This document shows positions 41,201 through 47,253 of a DNA stretch of 64,000 bases, one piece after another. This DNA is from a virus. The first letter of the stretch is position 1; each line of letters starts with the position of its first letter. The DNA lies in IMG/VR virus record IMGVR_UViG_3300042691_043547, positions 1-64,000 of that record; one strand, written 5' to 3'. The notes below the pieces were generated by a model. It had not been told where the DNA came from. It did not search any database and saw nothing but the letters and a program-made list of their open reading frames with translations. The position numbers were made by a program, and so were the translations under genes.

Positions 41201-43795
41201 ACTCTCTGCCTTGGTCATGGGCCGGGCAGCTGGTTCAGCAACCGCAACAGGTACTGGGTCTGATTCCGGCTCCTTTACTTTTTTAACTGCTTCCGTAATT
41301 TGTTTGCCAACAGATGCAACTTTCTTCCGGGCTTGTTCAACCTTCTTTGTTGGCCCAGAGTCAGCCTTTGGCTGGGTGGCCCCCATTTTTTCGACAACTT
41401 CCTTGCGGAAAGTCTGATCCACCTCCTTGACCAGAGCCAATAGCTGTGCTTGTTCTTTTTTGGTCACCCCCTGCATATCCTTAAAGGCATCCAGAGGATT
41501 CTCCAAAGACATTGCTTGGACGGATTTTGCCAAAATCTCATGTGGTTGAAGTCTATACTTTATATAGTCTTGTTTGTTTTTGCCTGTATTCTTAAACTCG
41601 TCAGGCTCCATTCCCATCAAGCCCTTTTCAAACAACGGAGCCAATTTTTTAATGATAGTATTTGTTTCTGTTCCTTCTTGATTAGACAGAAAGTTGCGAC
41701 CTGTTTTCTTGCCAGCTATTTTTCGGCCAGCCGCTAGGTCTGCAACATGCGCCATTTCATGAACAACAGTACTCAAAGGGTTCGGTGCATTTTTCAAATT
41801 AGATGTTATATATACTTTATTTTTTTGTTCATTTGCGTCAACAAACCCGTATGCTTTACTTAGAGGTTTTGATGAGACCCCATATTCAACCTTTGTGTCA
41901 GCCAAACTAGGAATAACTTTTGCCAAATCGGCAAAATTACCTGATTTGAACGCCTCTTTCTGTAGGCGACTAGCATACTGCTGGAATTTGGCTTCTTTGT
42001 TTGGATCCTTGCCTTGCTTCAAAATCTGGTCGATCAAGCGAACCGTTGGGCGGGCAGCCGTCTGATTGGCATCCGGCAACGAAGGGGAGCTGAGGTAGGA
42101 TTTCAAATAGTCGAAAAATCCACCCAAAGCATAACCAGGCAATTTCCCGCTGCGATTAATCTGATTGAGGCTGGAGGCACCGATTTTCTTAGCCTGGTCA
42201 GGAGTATAAACATACTCACCAGGTGTCAGCATCACATTTGCTTTATTGCCAAGCCTAGAAAGGTTTTCTGCGCCAAACTTTTGAACGGCAGATTTACGGA
42301 CTACATACGAGCCGGACGGGAGGGACGCAGGAACGGTGTCCTTGTCGCCGACGCCAGGAACCATACCACCGGACGCAAAACCGACAGGACCGCCCTGGTT
42401 GCGAGCCAGCAGAGAACCCTTGTCGTGGTAAGTTACCCCCTGATAAAACCTAGCTGCTACTGGGGCAATGCTTTGGATTATTTTTGCGGAGGCCATTGCC
42501 GTAAGCATGGGGAGGAGTGGCTTTGCCGCCTCCAAAACCATCAACATGCCTTTGGCTAGAGACTCAAAACCCGAAAAAGCCACTTTAAAAGAATTGTTGT
42601 CCAACAACGAGCGGCCGAGCGAAAGGTAACTTTCTTGAAGTTTGGTCAAGCGATTAGCGTAGGATTCTGTTGCTTGCGAAGCATTGACGGTCAAACTCAC
42701 CCGCCCAGCTTCTGCCACCATCAAAGCTCGTTCGGTGGTTGACCATTGCTGAATCAAAGGAATTACTTTAGAGATTTGTCGGTAGCCGCCCAAATCTTCA
42801 ACGATGGCGCTATACCTTGGGTCTGCTTCTGGCAATTGGGTCAGGGCAGACGAAAGTCGCCGGATAGCCTCGTATGCGCCCACGAATTGATTGGTGAGAC
42901 CAAGGTCTCCCGCCTTCATGGCCTCCTCGCGAGTGAACCGCAAGTTAACCCCAAACTCTTTCAAGGCGTTTACGGTATCGTTGCGCTGGATGCGGGTAAA
43001 GATAGTTCGCAAGCCGGTTGCGATGGATTCCGCTGATTCACGAGTTGTTTGACGAACAGAGGTAAACAGGGCAAGTAACTGATTGAGATCGCCACCGGTT
43101 GCCTTAAAGGCACCACCCGTCCTTCGGACGGCTTCGATCAAGTCGCCAGCTTCAACCGCAAAAGCTCCGGCCACCGCATTCATTGAGCCGATGGCCTTGT
43201 CTAGGTCGGCAGCCTGAATTTGAAACTGCTTCATCACCGCAATGGCACCTTCGCCGGTTTGAGCCATTGAGTCAAAGTTGGGGGCGAGGGCAGATTTTGC
43301 TAAGGCCTCAAGAGCATCCCTAGTTTCATTAATGTTGAAGTCTGCTTGCTTCAACGTCACCGCCATCTTGATGAGTTCTTTGCTAGAAACGCCGTAAGCC
43401 GTAGCTAAACGAGTAACTTCCTGGCCAACCTGGGCAACCTCTGATGCCGATTCAACGCTCACTTGGCGTAAACGAACCATTTCTCTGTCAAATTCAATAG
43501 CTTGAGTTACGGCACTGCGAATTCCAGATGCCACCGCAATAAAAGGTACTGCTGCCGAACTGAAGGCGGCAAAACGCTTAAATGCTAAGCCGGACTGCTG
43601 GGCAAACTTGTCCATGGCCGTGCCGGCCCCGCTGATTGCCTCTTTTACCGCCCGAATATTGTTCATGTCGGCCCGGACAGGGACGGACACGCCACGGGTT
43701 GTGCCACGAAGGCCCGTGTTAATTTCGTTGGCGATATTGCGGATTGCCCCGGATGCGAGGCGTAGATTTAGCTGTCCTGTGATATCAAATGCCAT
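32201..43795 (-). CDS. Tape measure protein with internal zincin-like motif
   Basis: A 3,864-residue tail tape measure protein. The N-terminal third matches the TP901-like core (helical, ALAKSALAPNFDSMAQTG, residues about 100-350), followed by Gly-rich GG-x-VPG-x-G modules (about 473, 2,500, 3,195 and 3,710), HEMAH at about 679-683 with VVHEMAHVADLA, a Pro-rich hinge (PPSPPSPPPPPPP, about 1,050), coiled coils and a hydrophobic stretch (AFGPLGAGIGAATGGL). By the usual 1.5 angstrom per residue this is a tail of about 0.58 micrometre. The middle is AT-rich, the ends GC-rich. Follows tube and chaperone genes. Confidence 0.93.
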   Translation of the reverse strand: MAFDITGQLNLRLASGAIRNIANEINTGLRGTTRGVSVPVRADMNNIRAVKEAISGAGTAMDKFAQQSGLAFKRFAAFSSAAVPFIAVASGIRSAVTQAIEFDREMVRLRQVSVESASEVAQVGQEVTRLATAYGVSSKELIKMAVTLKQADFNINETRDALEALAKSALAPNFDSMAQTGEGAIAVMKQFQIQAADLDKAIGSMNAVAGAFAVEAGDLIEAVRRTGGAFKATGGDLNQLLALFTSVRQTTRESAESIATGLRTIFTRIQRNDTVNALKEFGVNLRFTREEAMKAGDLGLTNQFVGAYEAIRRLSSALTQLPEADPRYSAIVEDLGGYRQISKVIPLIQQWSTTERALMVAEAGRVSLTVNASQATESYANRLTKLQESYLSLGRSLLDNNSFKVAFSGFESLAKGMLMVLEAAKPLLPMLTAMASAKIIQSIAPVAARFYQGVTYHDKGSLLARNQGGPVGFASGGMVPGVGDKDTVPASLPSGSYVVRKSAVQKFGAENLSRLGNKANVMLTPGEYVYTPDQAKKIGASSLNQINRSGKLPGYALGGFFDYLKSYLSSPSLPDANQTAARPTVRLIDQILKQGKDPNKEAKFQQYASRLQKEAFKSGNFADLAKVIPSLADTKVEYGVSSKPLSKAYGFVDANEQKNKVYITSNLKNAPNPLSTVVHEMAHVADLAAGRKIAGKKTGRNFLSNQEGTETNTIIKKLAPLFEKGLMGMEPDEFKNTGKNKQDYIKYRLQPHEILAKSVQAMSLENPLDAFKDMQGVTKKEQAQLLALVKEVDQTFRKEVVEKMGATQPKADSGPTKKVEQARKKVASVGKQITEAVKKVKEPESDPVPVAVAEPAARPMTKAESREYLIRRRAEMDAKREADAKRDVRQAMRDEGIAPVRGKRKKKEGLPAKPEVIVKEPIREILSNEKTPGGTFPENSQGYLAAHAITERMNQGRAERHKAVLPTGIAANELATVSISKATDKITGTRVAPPGLTREDRKRYEAYNSKVYAELKEARYWGFNSVKEYRDFNDYFGRLDGSGPPGKGSIPTDGGGSPPSPPTPSDLPPSPPSPPPPPPPKKRRGYAAFKSEMKYRELIESAMKTGNQIGAYSTEMPQFSGAESIQFLGELRKVGGYRPQMLQEAIGQNLRTNNPGMNEKGVQKVAAMQTTRIMKAAEQVSRAQERLNQVSNIRTQATSRAGDIDQYMQLSRNINRLQKRADFDPEAVAEAKRLTTTRQEIAKRIADNEGIDFKELGKISKSGRVSSTKSARDLLKGYRSGYESDARGAAAEEVRQRAILEKNQEKLQGIGISTSTDASGQVKVNFRGAEAAYGAGTIPPRANPNKNTLGKILNDEIQKMYDVIDPKGRGKNVSDAQKKDISENAKNNVMKRYVDSVSLQVQQQNQIKDIETARFLTTQKFEHALRSGAEIVVKNNRLLDAEALKQGYGGGLKQKFSNALNSTKGVLGNAFSSQSGFLGGQVIASYVSDALSNVAGSADNAAVNGREGSYKTARVLSGGLSGLVTGAQVGSAFGPLGAGIGAATGGLFGLVNSFKEAAQEISEAKIGLALKKTTDALSNFAKGTYALTPQNSKTIEGNFNTIDRETAAKSGRNTSYLFGLVSGSQENFQTELTKNMREAMAGQAASMMDALTKLVQEQAVRNTGNADIQDTASLRKDFEAALSQNGGIGSRLFSRVATATEQDPEMFRKTLFDMFQKTKESEVLKRRQQTSETDINRSAATFGGLSSAVEVATQRLTRMTASLKNVSDFMDGSTTPFSGSGLTESLQRPLGSDREDFMGAVRSITKTAGVAGGDAEKTADAVTVAGRLLPGIINAVRSQPVANLATGADMSVQIGENLRKGLAARGVDNTSAAMVTNMVSSQLGSEDFSKMLRETGQDMGKVIQKLLGPMAEPLKQSFTEIAKNLDERGRMFAEGLSELANRTRATGELMDKANMAEMASVRNRIQVGLKRRLISEDAADAGLFNMNQGLQQARQQRLTGFGGPGSGNPQFIASAMGGVFDEIRRTEEQIAKATKGGNIAEQNAAITQLSSLKTKAAELGQALKHLTDVSERTSQAQEKLSKIQSDREGRQALGLRYATANTEGRAEIASSFRLLAAAARMGTAATFSTKQQNQIFGLLSSLSPQMKLPGLGGINVKDLTTQLMKTTFGGAFDLDPQTAALERALDNFVQSNYDVAVEASRIQVEMQQKLQADFFSRLQAGQQTFINELSRAMMENQKLMRESLQMQAQSRLEGLEKQVGQSSMLGKIGVGTDDQFKALKDTLNDPKNKSIDAIFEAGKNQRIVQGKTDKALGNTNSFVDDIVALAGNDYARGTAKSDVSGILMNKFGDMGFTSAVDQKKLLSLFSESMDAKAGYLSTLSGNKENIAEAFRYAITTYQKESNERTNSNIFQAGKDLRNQGTIDNKIIDNLIKAAKEEGDNITVKTLRESVSAVGNTNKKFSELNGALDQARQQVQGFGEVLAIRPEGRANGGMVRYFNKGGWGSGGSLNPHSSDTVNARINPSEFVVAAGPAQRNKKLLEKINAGYADGGTVEEARNNIANAQKNIGADTTDIINPVKTMEAAEQARKVARANSEILFLLQLRNMKPDERFKFVNKQKDWIKSISGKETDEQLGIKNALAQLMSIEDQKNKTLNFRDLESYHVGKRKMGIAKAIKTLPTKIEVGVSEIYEAVKKFIEVGKEAEIFTNNVNDKFKIGIGSSLNDIIQSEPDLKRHLFLNNVDRMANTLNEDGALKLLGDIDPLRREFESLWTDTKIYAKTAKDWTSSVIFANDYNEIGNLPVIGELQEKEKRKIDTKILQKYYPPGIFGKIYGDALQRLAITSPNEFSGDMDAWAKKTDRTKKLGLDFDFEKTISALIDKAQNDLANQKAEGQKLAKANDLVKGIQQGRIGSLQTPEQGIAKIFEERNNAQFGPKQDMELMKLQLMAMEADAFNKLNPAVQTKLLEIKRRRILENKLSPAEQAQMTAMGLDKLINSTEDVTGDEIRGYAANRNKMTLIQRAALDVLMGKIAAQSQGKFNEDPDSLSSAEKAAYLIAVDAEGRSAALDEVNGRKNAMTLNRIGMWITSNPGAINNMLKKSEDKGPFGYAKDAALLEILASAYGAPTTLPKASDVFKDRSLKNKKQLDEAEKVKQDFLSQKENAIAISQAVLGPGVANGLIEAFKSGKGLLGFASGGLVPGVGNTDSVRANLPVGSYVVRKSSVQKLGADTLAALPRMARGGVVPAMVMPGEHIFTPSEASKIGKNNLDHINSTGKLPGYAEGGDVVINGVKYNLVPAGAAKWGGNRNIQMGFQPQTVKNTVNPLANNNNGNLNEQQFLAMEAMNQMIGGNGGITGAKAKFFSLRDELKNPRNRTKEKIAEFRQLYATLTNPLVAQMDAQRQMLGAQDAFASFQQDPKAFIARSKELRALAANTKASMEERVAAKEQLNQMNYAARFIDPRALRGAAAAAQKDQQIKQQQQFIAAGNDPLQGGLLRLNPALANENMASASNPVEAHNARVRANGQNKAEPNRQEAEANHLKKMLEIAQENYLKTGDPRYLQEINKIKNPEKVRAEEEAEAKRKMDDYRAKKQSEEHGNEIARWHVREGIEDIRDPGGVKRGAEKLRKFYAEKDKQRQEFEGRVFAHAPTYEENMPKMQKEWDEKNKGFVENRLKELNRESNERLNRNPIHAAMYARLADSPYLDKKDIVKRATGGIVPGVGSGDTVPALLEPGELVVPKRQVQKFANGGVVGGIQGFANGGMAQGGPDLLDVAARFNQAATQISQGLSGFSTSVSTFNGAVANFGTFVDKFDEAVGKIPGQIELSGANDIVVNLMGQDSIVKAVTEAIGPMIAQAIRDSQPVEQRAQ
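32562..32670 (-). repeat. Tape measure GG-x-VPG-x-G module, copy nearest the C terminus
   Basis: Encodes GIVPGVGSGDTVPALLEPGE followed by VVPKRQVQKFANGG. The same motif occurs near 42,130-42,375 and 33,955-34,215 and, in shorter form, near 36,145-36,300, each followed by a basic Lys/Arg segment and a Gly-rich end. It is a repeated module known in many tape measure proteins, probably a linker or a docking site. Confidence 0.6.
33955..34218 (-). repeat. Tape measure GG-x-VPG-x-G module, third copy
   Basis: Encodes LVPGVGNTDSVRANLPVGSY and then a basic stretch ending KLPGYAEGG. It aligns along about 85 residues with the copy at 42,127-42,375 (both have SYVVRKS-type, QK(F/L)GA and KLPGYA), so an internal duplication of a whole module is visible. 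Confidence 0.65.
42127..42375 (-). repeat. Tape measure GG-x-VPG-x-G module, first copy
   Basis: Encodes MVPGVGDKDTVPASLPSGSY and a following segment ending KLPGYALGG. Together with the copy at 33,955-34,218 it shares the order: VPGVG, (D/S)(S/T)V, a basic SYVVRKS-type stretch, (K/E)(F/L)GA, TPGE(Y/H) and KLPGYA, over about 85 residues. Confidence 0.65.
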
Positions 43796-43806
43796 ATTAA
43801 CCCCGC

Positions 43807-43857
43807 AAAATAAATGGGCGGCGGCCCCACCTCACGAAGGAGAAGAGACCACCGCCC
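43807..43857 (-). terminator. Stem-loop with T-rich tail before the tape measure gene
   Basis: On the minus strand, GGGCGGTGG (43849-43857) pairs with CCGCCGCCC (43816-43824), counting one G-T pair, and is followed by ATTTATTTT (43807-43815). It lies in the 88-base gap between the chaperone-like gene and the tape measure gene, where a partial terminator would lower tape measure expression relative to the tail tube. Read-through must occur because no promoter is visible after it. Confidence 0.65.
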
Positions 43858-43883
43858 GCAAAGCCTGTCCGGTTCAACAGGAA

Positions 43884-44720
43884 TTACACCGCGGCGGGAG
43901 CCGGGGTGGAGGTAGAAGCTTCGGTCAAAACCGGGTTTCCTTCATCGTCCAGGAAGGGCTTTTCATCCACCAGATAGTTGCCATCGGCGTCCACCCGGTT
44001 CCCCTCCCTATCCACATATTCCCCGGCTTCGTTGATGTACCGGCCCTCTTCGTCAACGAGTCGGCCATCGGCATCGATCTTCCGGCCCTGCTTGTCGATG
44101 AGGTGAAGACTGTCATCGGCAAACTTGAACTTGAGAAGGAACTGGTTTTCAGGCAGCTTCTTCTCGTAGTCGTCCTCAAGGTTGTAGATGATCTTCGCTA
44201 GGGCGCTGGCGGCGGGGCCGACGGCGGGGTCATCCTCCTTGGTCATGTAGTCCTCGTAGGACTTGAAATAGGGCTTCCCATCGTTGGCGTGGACAGTACA
44301 CGCCGACACGAAGAAGTTGAACTGGGCGTTGTCGGCCTGAGCCTCGCAAGAGTTGTTGTCCAGGCTCATCCGCTCGGAATTGAGGGCGCGAAGTTCACCA
44401 CGGTCCCGGCGAAGCTGGATGGCCATTTCTCGGGCCTCCGAAAGCTTGATGCCACCCCCGCGGATTTTGCGTTCCTTTTCGGCGATTTGACCTTGCAGCT
44501 TGCGGAGTTCTGCCTCTTTGGCATCGTCCCAGAGCTTTTGCTCACGCATCACCGACTCAATCTTGGCCCGGAGAATAGCCCCGGACTCAACAGCATCCCG
44601 GAAAGCCTTGTTGTAGACCTTCTGGGCATCCTGGCGAACCTTGGCGTTCGGGCGAAGAACAGCCAGCTCGACTTCTTTTCCACCAATCTCAACCTTAACC
44701 ACTTTCTTGTTGGCGCTCAC
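43884..44720 (-). CDS. Tail-chaperone-like protein with Asp-x-x-Gly heptad repeats
   Basis: A 278-residue protein with a coiled-coil body (KLWDDAKEAELRKLQGQIAE) and an acidic C terminus (residues 208-262) built from seven-residue units such as IDADGRL, VDEEGRY and VDREGNR. Its first 70 residues align with the product of 45,096-46,139 (AQKVYNKA and LWDD at the same 31-residue spacing), so the two are paralogs. Position just before the tape measure gene suggests a tail assembly chaperone. GTG 44720 overlaps the previous stop (GTGA). No slippery frameshift site was found. Confidence 0.6.
   Translation of the reverse strand: MSANKKVVKVEIGGKEVELAVLRPNAKVRQDAQKVYNKAFRDAVESGAILRAKIESVMREQKLWDDAKEAELRKLQGQIAEKERKIRGGGIKLSEAREMAIQLRRDRGELRALNSERMSLDNNSCEAQADNAQFNFFVSACTVHANDGKPYFKSYEDYMTKEDDPAVGPAASALAKIIYNLEDDYEKKLPENQFLLKFKFADDSLHLIDKQGRKIDADGRLVDEEGRYINEAGEYVDREGNRVDADGNYLVDEKPFLDDEGNPVLTEASTSTPAPAAV
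43931..44099 (-). repeat. Acidic heptad repeat region (about eight units)
   Basis: Encodes about eight units of seven residues with consensus (I/V)D-x-x-G-(R/N)-x, for example IDADGRL, VDEEGRY and VDREGNR. Asp-x-x-Gly loops can bind calcium or form short turns; here their function is unknown. Confidence 0.6.
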
Positions 44721-45085
44721 GATTCATCCTCCACGGGTAGGGTCTTCTGACAACGGTTCCAGCTAACCGTGTATTGGGCCAATTCTGATTCGACGGCACG
44801 CAGCTGGGCGTTGCCGTTGTTCAGGATTGAGGAGCGACAGGTTTCCCAAATCTGCTTCCATTTCTCCTTTGCTGCTTCCCGCTGTTCCGGCGTGGCGTTG
44901 TGGCCCCACAACTCGCCGAAACTTTGTTCCACGGCACTCAAGGCACCAATGAAAGCGGTTCGCATTTTCGTGGAGAGAATCCTCTGGAGACGAACGCGTG
45001 AATTGCGCTCGTGATTCCTAGCGGCTTCTTCCTCATTACGACGGGCTGCGTCCGCAGCAGCCTCTATCTGGTTATAAGCATCCAC
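44717..45085 (-). CDS. Small helical tail-assembly-region protein
   Basis: A 122-residue helical, charged protein (NQIEAAADAARRNEEEAARN, TPEQREAAKEKWKQIWETC) with no recognised domain. The GTG start at 45085 lies five bases after an AAGGAGG sequence. It sits between the two chaperone-like paralogs and overlaps the next gene (GTGA), so it is part of the tail assembly set. The function is unknown. Confidence 0.6.
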   Translation of the reverse strand: MDAYNQIEAAADAARRNEEEAARNHERNSRVRLQRILSTKMRTAFIGALSAVEQSFGELWGHNATPEQREAAKEKWKQIWETCRSSILNNGNAQLRAVESELAQYTVSWNRCQKTLPVEDES

Positions 45086-45095
45086 TTGATCCTCC

Positions 45096-46139
45096 TTACT
45101 GGCCTGGCAAAGACCGTTGAGCCATTAGCATGATTTCCCGACGGGAATCAGGCATGTGTTGCTCCTCGACTTCGCCCTTTTTAGCGATGTGCGCCAGTCT
45201 CTCTCTTTTAATCGCAGCAGCCTGGGGGCTGTTCAAAGATTCAATATTTTGTAAATCTTCATCTGTTTCTGCCATCAAGAAAATCTCGCCGGATTCAGGC
45301 AAATTCATACCGGAAAGCATGCCTTCAGCAGTCGCTTCCTTGCGTTGACGCTCTCTTTCCCTGCGTTGGATAACCAACCAGCCATCAAAGGCGTCATCAT
45401 CCCGTATGATGTCATCGTGCGGTGGGTTGGGGTGTTCGGCGATGCTGTCGTACAACTGTGACCAAGACAGCAAATTGCGCTGCTCCTCGGTCAAATCGAC
45501 GGCACACCGACCAAATATATCCAGGCAATTATCCTTGCAGTTCCATACCGAACGCCATTGATCGGAACGAGCCAAAGCACGCATGACCACATCTGAAATT
45601 TGAGCTTCCGAATAAGCAGTAACTGCCTCATCAAGCAGGGAATCATTACCCTTGTAAAACTCATCATCTTTCCAGACGCGCTTACCTTTATCGTTCAGCA
45701 AGCCGCTACCAACCAAATAGCGGGTGCGGGCGACCTGGGCAAAGCCGGTTGCTCCCATCGGCGAATAAATGTTTTTTTGTGCGTAAAGGGAGGCGAGTTC
45801 CTGTTTGGCGGCAGAAAGTGCCTTCCGGATGACATCTCGTTCCTTGGACTTGAAGAATGCCCTAAACAACCCGACCTTGAGCTTTTCAATATCCTTGTCT
45901 AAGGTTGCCGTCTGTTTTTGTCGCTCGTCATCCCAGAGTCCATTGGATCGCAACAGATTTTCTATTTCACTATCGCTGTAAAGTTCGTCTTCCAAAGCTT
46001 CAGTTAAGGCTTCTTGGTAAACCTGCTGGGCTTTATAACGACGGAGACGGCCTGGCTGGCGGATCAGATACCGCTTGCCGTCAACGGAGAAGCGCAGACA
46101 GCCCGCAATGATACGGGCGATCAGAAGGTCAAAATCCAA
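45096..46139 (-). CDS. Tail-chaperone-like protein, paralog of the 43,884-44,720 product
   Basis: A 347-residue helical protein. AQQVYQEA and LWDD (residues 37 and 68 from the TTG start) have the same spacing as in the downstream paralog, which shows common origin. The rest is coiled-coil and charged (RKALSAAKQELASLYAQ). The start chosen is TTG 46139, five bases after GGAGG. An ATG at 46187 was rejected because the added codons run through a terminator-like stem-loop. Position between tube and tape measure genes supports a tail assembly chaperone role. Confidence 0.6.
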   Translation of the reverse strand: MDFDLLIARIIAGCLRFSVDGKRYLIRQPGRLRRYKAQQVYQEALTEALEDELYSDSEIENLLRSNGLWDDERQKQTATLDKDIEKLKVGLFRAFFKSKERDVIRKALSAAKQELASLYAQKNIYSPMGATGFAQVARTRYLVGSGLLNDKGKRVWKDDEFYKGNDSLLDEAVTAYSEAQISDVVMRALARSDQWRSVWNCKDNCLDIFGRCAVDLTEEQRNLLSWSQLYDSIAEHPNPPHDDIIRDDDAFDGWLVIQRRERERQRKEATAEGMLSGMNLPESGEIFLMAETDEDLQNIESLNSPQAAAIKRERLAHIAKKGEVEEQHMPDSRREIMLMAQRSLPGQ

Positions 46140-46147
46140 GGTGTCCT

Positions 46148-46177
46148 CCAAAGAGAAGAGGGGGCCTTGCGGCCCCC
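46148..46177 (-). terminator. Stem-loop with T-rich tail after the tail tube gene
   Basis: Arms GGGGGCC (46160-46166) and GGCCCCC (46171-46177) with a 4-base loop; on the minus strand they are followed by TCTTCTCTTT. It lies about 30 bases after the tail tube stop, and probably lowers the transcription of downstream assembly genes relative to the abundant tube protein. It also argues for the TTG start of the next gene. Confidence 0.7.
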
Positions 46178-46208
46178 CCTCCGTCATTCCTTACTAACCG
46201 GGCAAGGC

Positions 46209-47195
46209 TTAGACCTTGTTCACGGTCAGGTCGTTGAAGGTGCGGAAGCTGTAGGTCACCGTGCGGTTGGCGCCGTCGGTTCCGCCACCCTGGTAGTTGG
46301 CGGATTGCAGCTTGCACTTGTCGCCGAGGTCGATGTCGGTGCCGTCGGCGAAGAAGATGTGGATCGACTCGTCGTTCAGCTGGTCGGCATTGCCGTCATT
46401 GGCCTGGGCGAAGTCGCCGGATTGGGTCAGGACCTCAAATTCCGCAGTCACTTCCACGGGGAACTTGACATAGCGGAAGAAGGGACCCTTGCGGCCCAGC
46501 TCCATCAGCTGCTCACGACCCAGGTTGCAGTTGATGCTGACAGACTGGATGTGGGCGCTGTAGCCGCTGCCGGGGATGTCGGTCAGCTTGCCGGTGCCGC
46601 TGTTGACGCCGGGGATCACCTTGGGGAAGATGCAGTCGTCCATGAGGACGTGTTGCCGACGCACGATGCCGGAAGCGGCGGTGGGGGCCTCAGAAGCCGG
46701 GGCGTTGGGGGTCCAGTAGCCGCCGCCGGAAGCCCAGATCTTGTTGTTGCCCACCACGGTCATCGACTCGGTGGCATTGCCGTCCATCGCGCTCTTGAAG
46801 CTGATGGCCGAGGCGTAGGCGCCGGACACCAGACACTGGGCGACAGGCGTGCCGCTGGCGGACACGGCGGTGTCGGCGTGGACCGACAGCACCAAGTTGC
46901 AGCGGGAGTTGGCGCGGCCGATGAGGGTGTTGTTGACGCGGCCGGAGGTGGCCAGGTCGAACATCAGCGGGGTGCCGTCCAGAACGCGCTCGAGCTGGAC
47001 TTCGATTTCCGGCACGCCTTCGATGTTCTGGTACAGGGAGAGCATACCCAGTTCGTAGGCAGCTTCCAGATTGTAGTTGGTGGTGATGGTTGCGCTCTGA
47101 AGGCCACGAACGCGGGTGTAGGTGCCCGCATTAGCGCCACTGTGTGGGCCGATTCCAACAGCAGTGATGGCGTAGAATACGCGATTGTTTGCCAC
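46209..47195 (-). CDS. Major tail (tube) protein, probable
   Basis: A 328-residue beta-rich protein in the position of the major tail tube protein, after connector genes and before the chaperone/tape measure genes. The N terminus (NRVFYAITAVGIGPH) and strands such as ATITTNYNLEAAYELG, PEIEVQLERVLDGTPL and VEVTAEFEVLTQSGDF, ending in VTYSFRTFNDLTVNK, fit a tube fold. A GTG at 47195 follows AAGGAGA and a 58-base spacer. It is followed by a stem-loop, as expected of a highly expressed gene. No sequence family is certain. Confidence 0.7.
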   Translation of the reverse strand: MANNRVFYAITAVGIGPHSGANAGTYTRVRGLQSATITTNYNLEAAYELGMLSLYQNIEGVPEIEVQLERVLDGTPLMFDLATSGRVNNTLIGRANSRCNLVLSVHADTAVSASGTPVAQCLVSGAYASAISFKSAMDGNATESMTVVGNNKIWASGGGYWTPNAPASEAPTAASGIVRRQHVLMDDCIFPKVIPGVNSGTGKLTDIPGSGYSAHIQSVSINCNLGREQLMELGRKGPFFRYVKFPVEVTAEFEVLTQSGDFAQANDGNADQLNDESIHIFFADGTDIDLGDKCKLQSANYQGGGTDGANRTVTYSFRTFNDLTVNKV

Positions 47196-47253
47196 GGTGT
47201 TCTCCTTGATTCGGGAATTGGCCCAATGGGCTTACCGCAATCAAGTACACCGG

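Noticed and set aside
46140-46187. ATG 46187 as the start of the chaperone-like gene
   Set aside because: The added codons run through a terminator-like stem-loop, while TTG 46139 has GGAGG five bases upstream.
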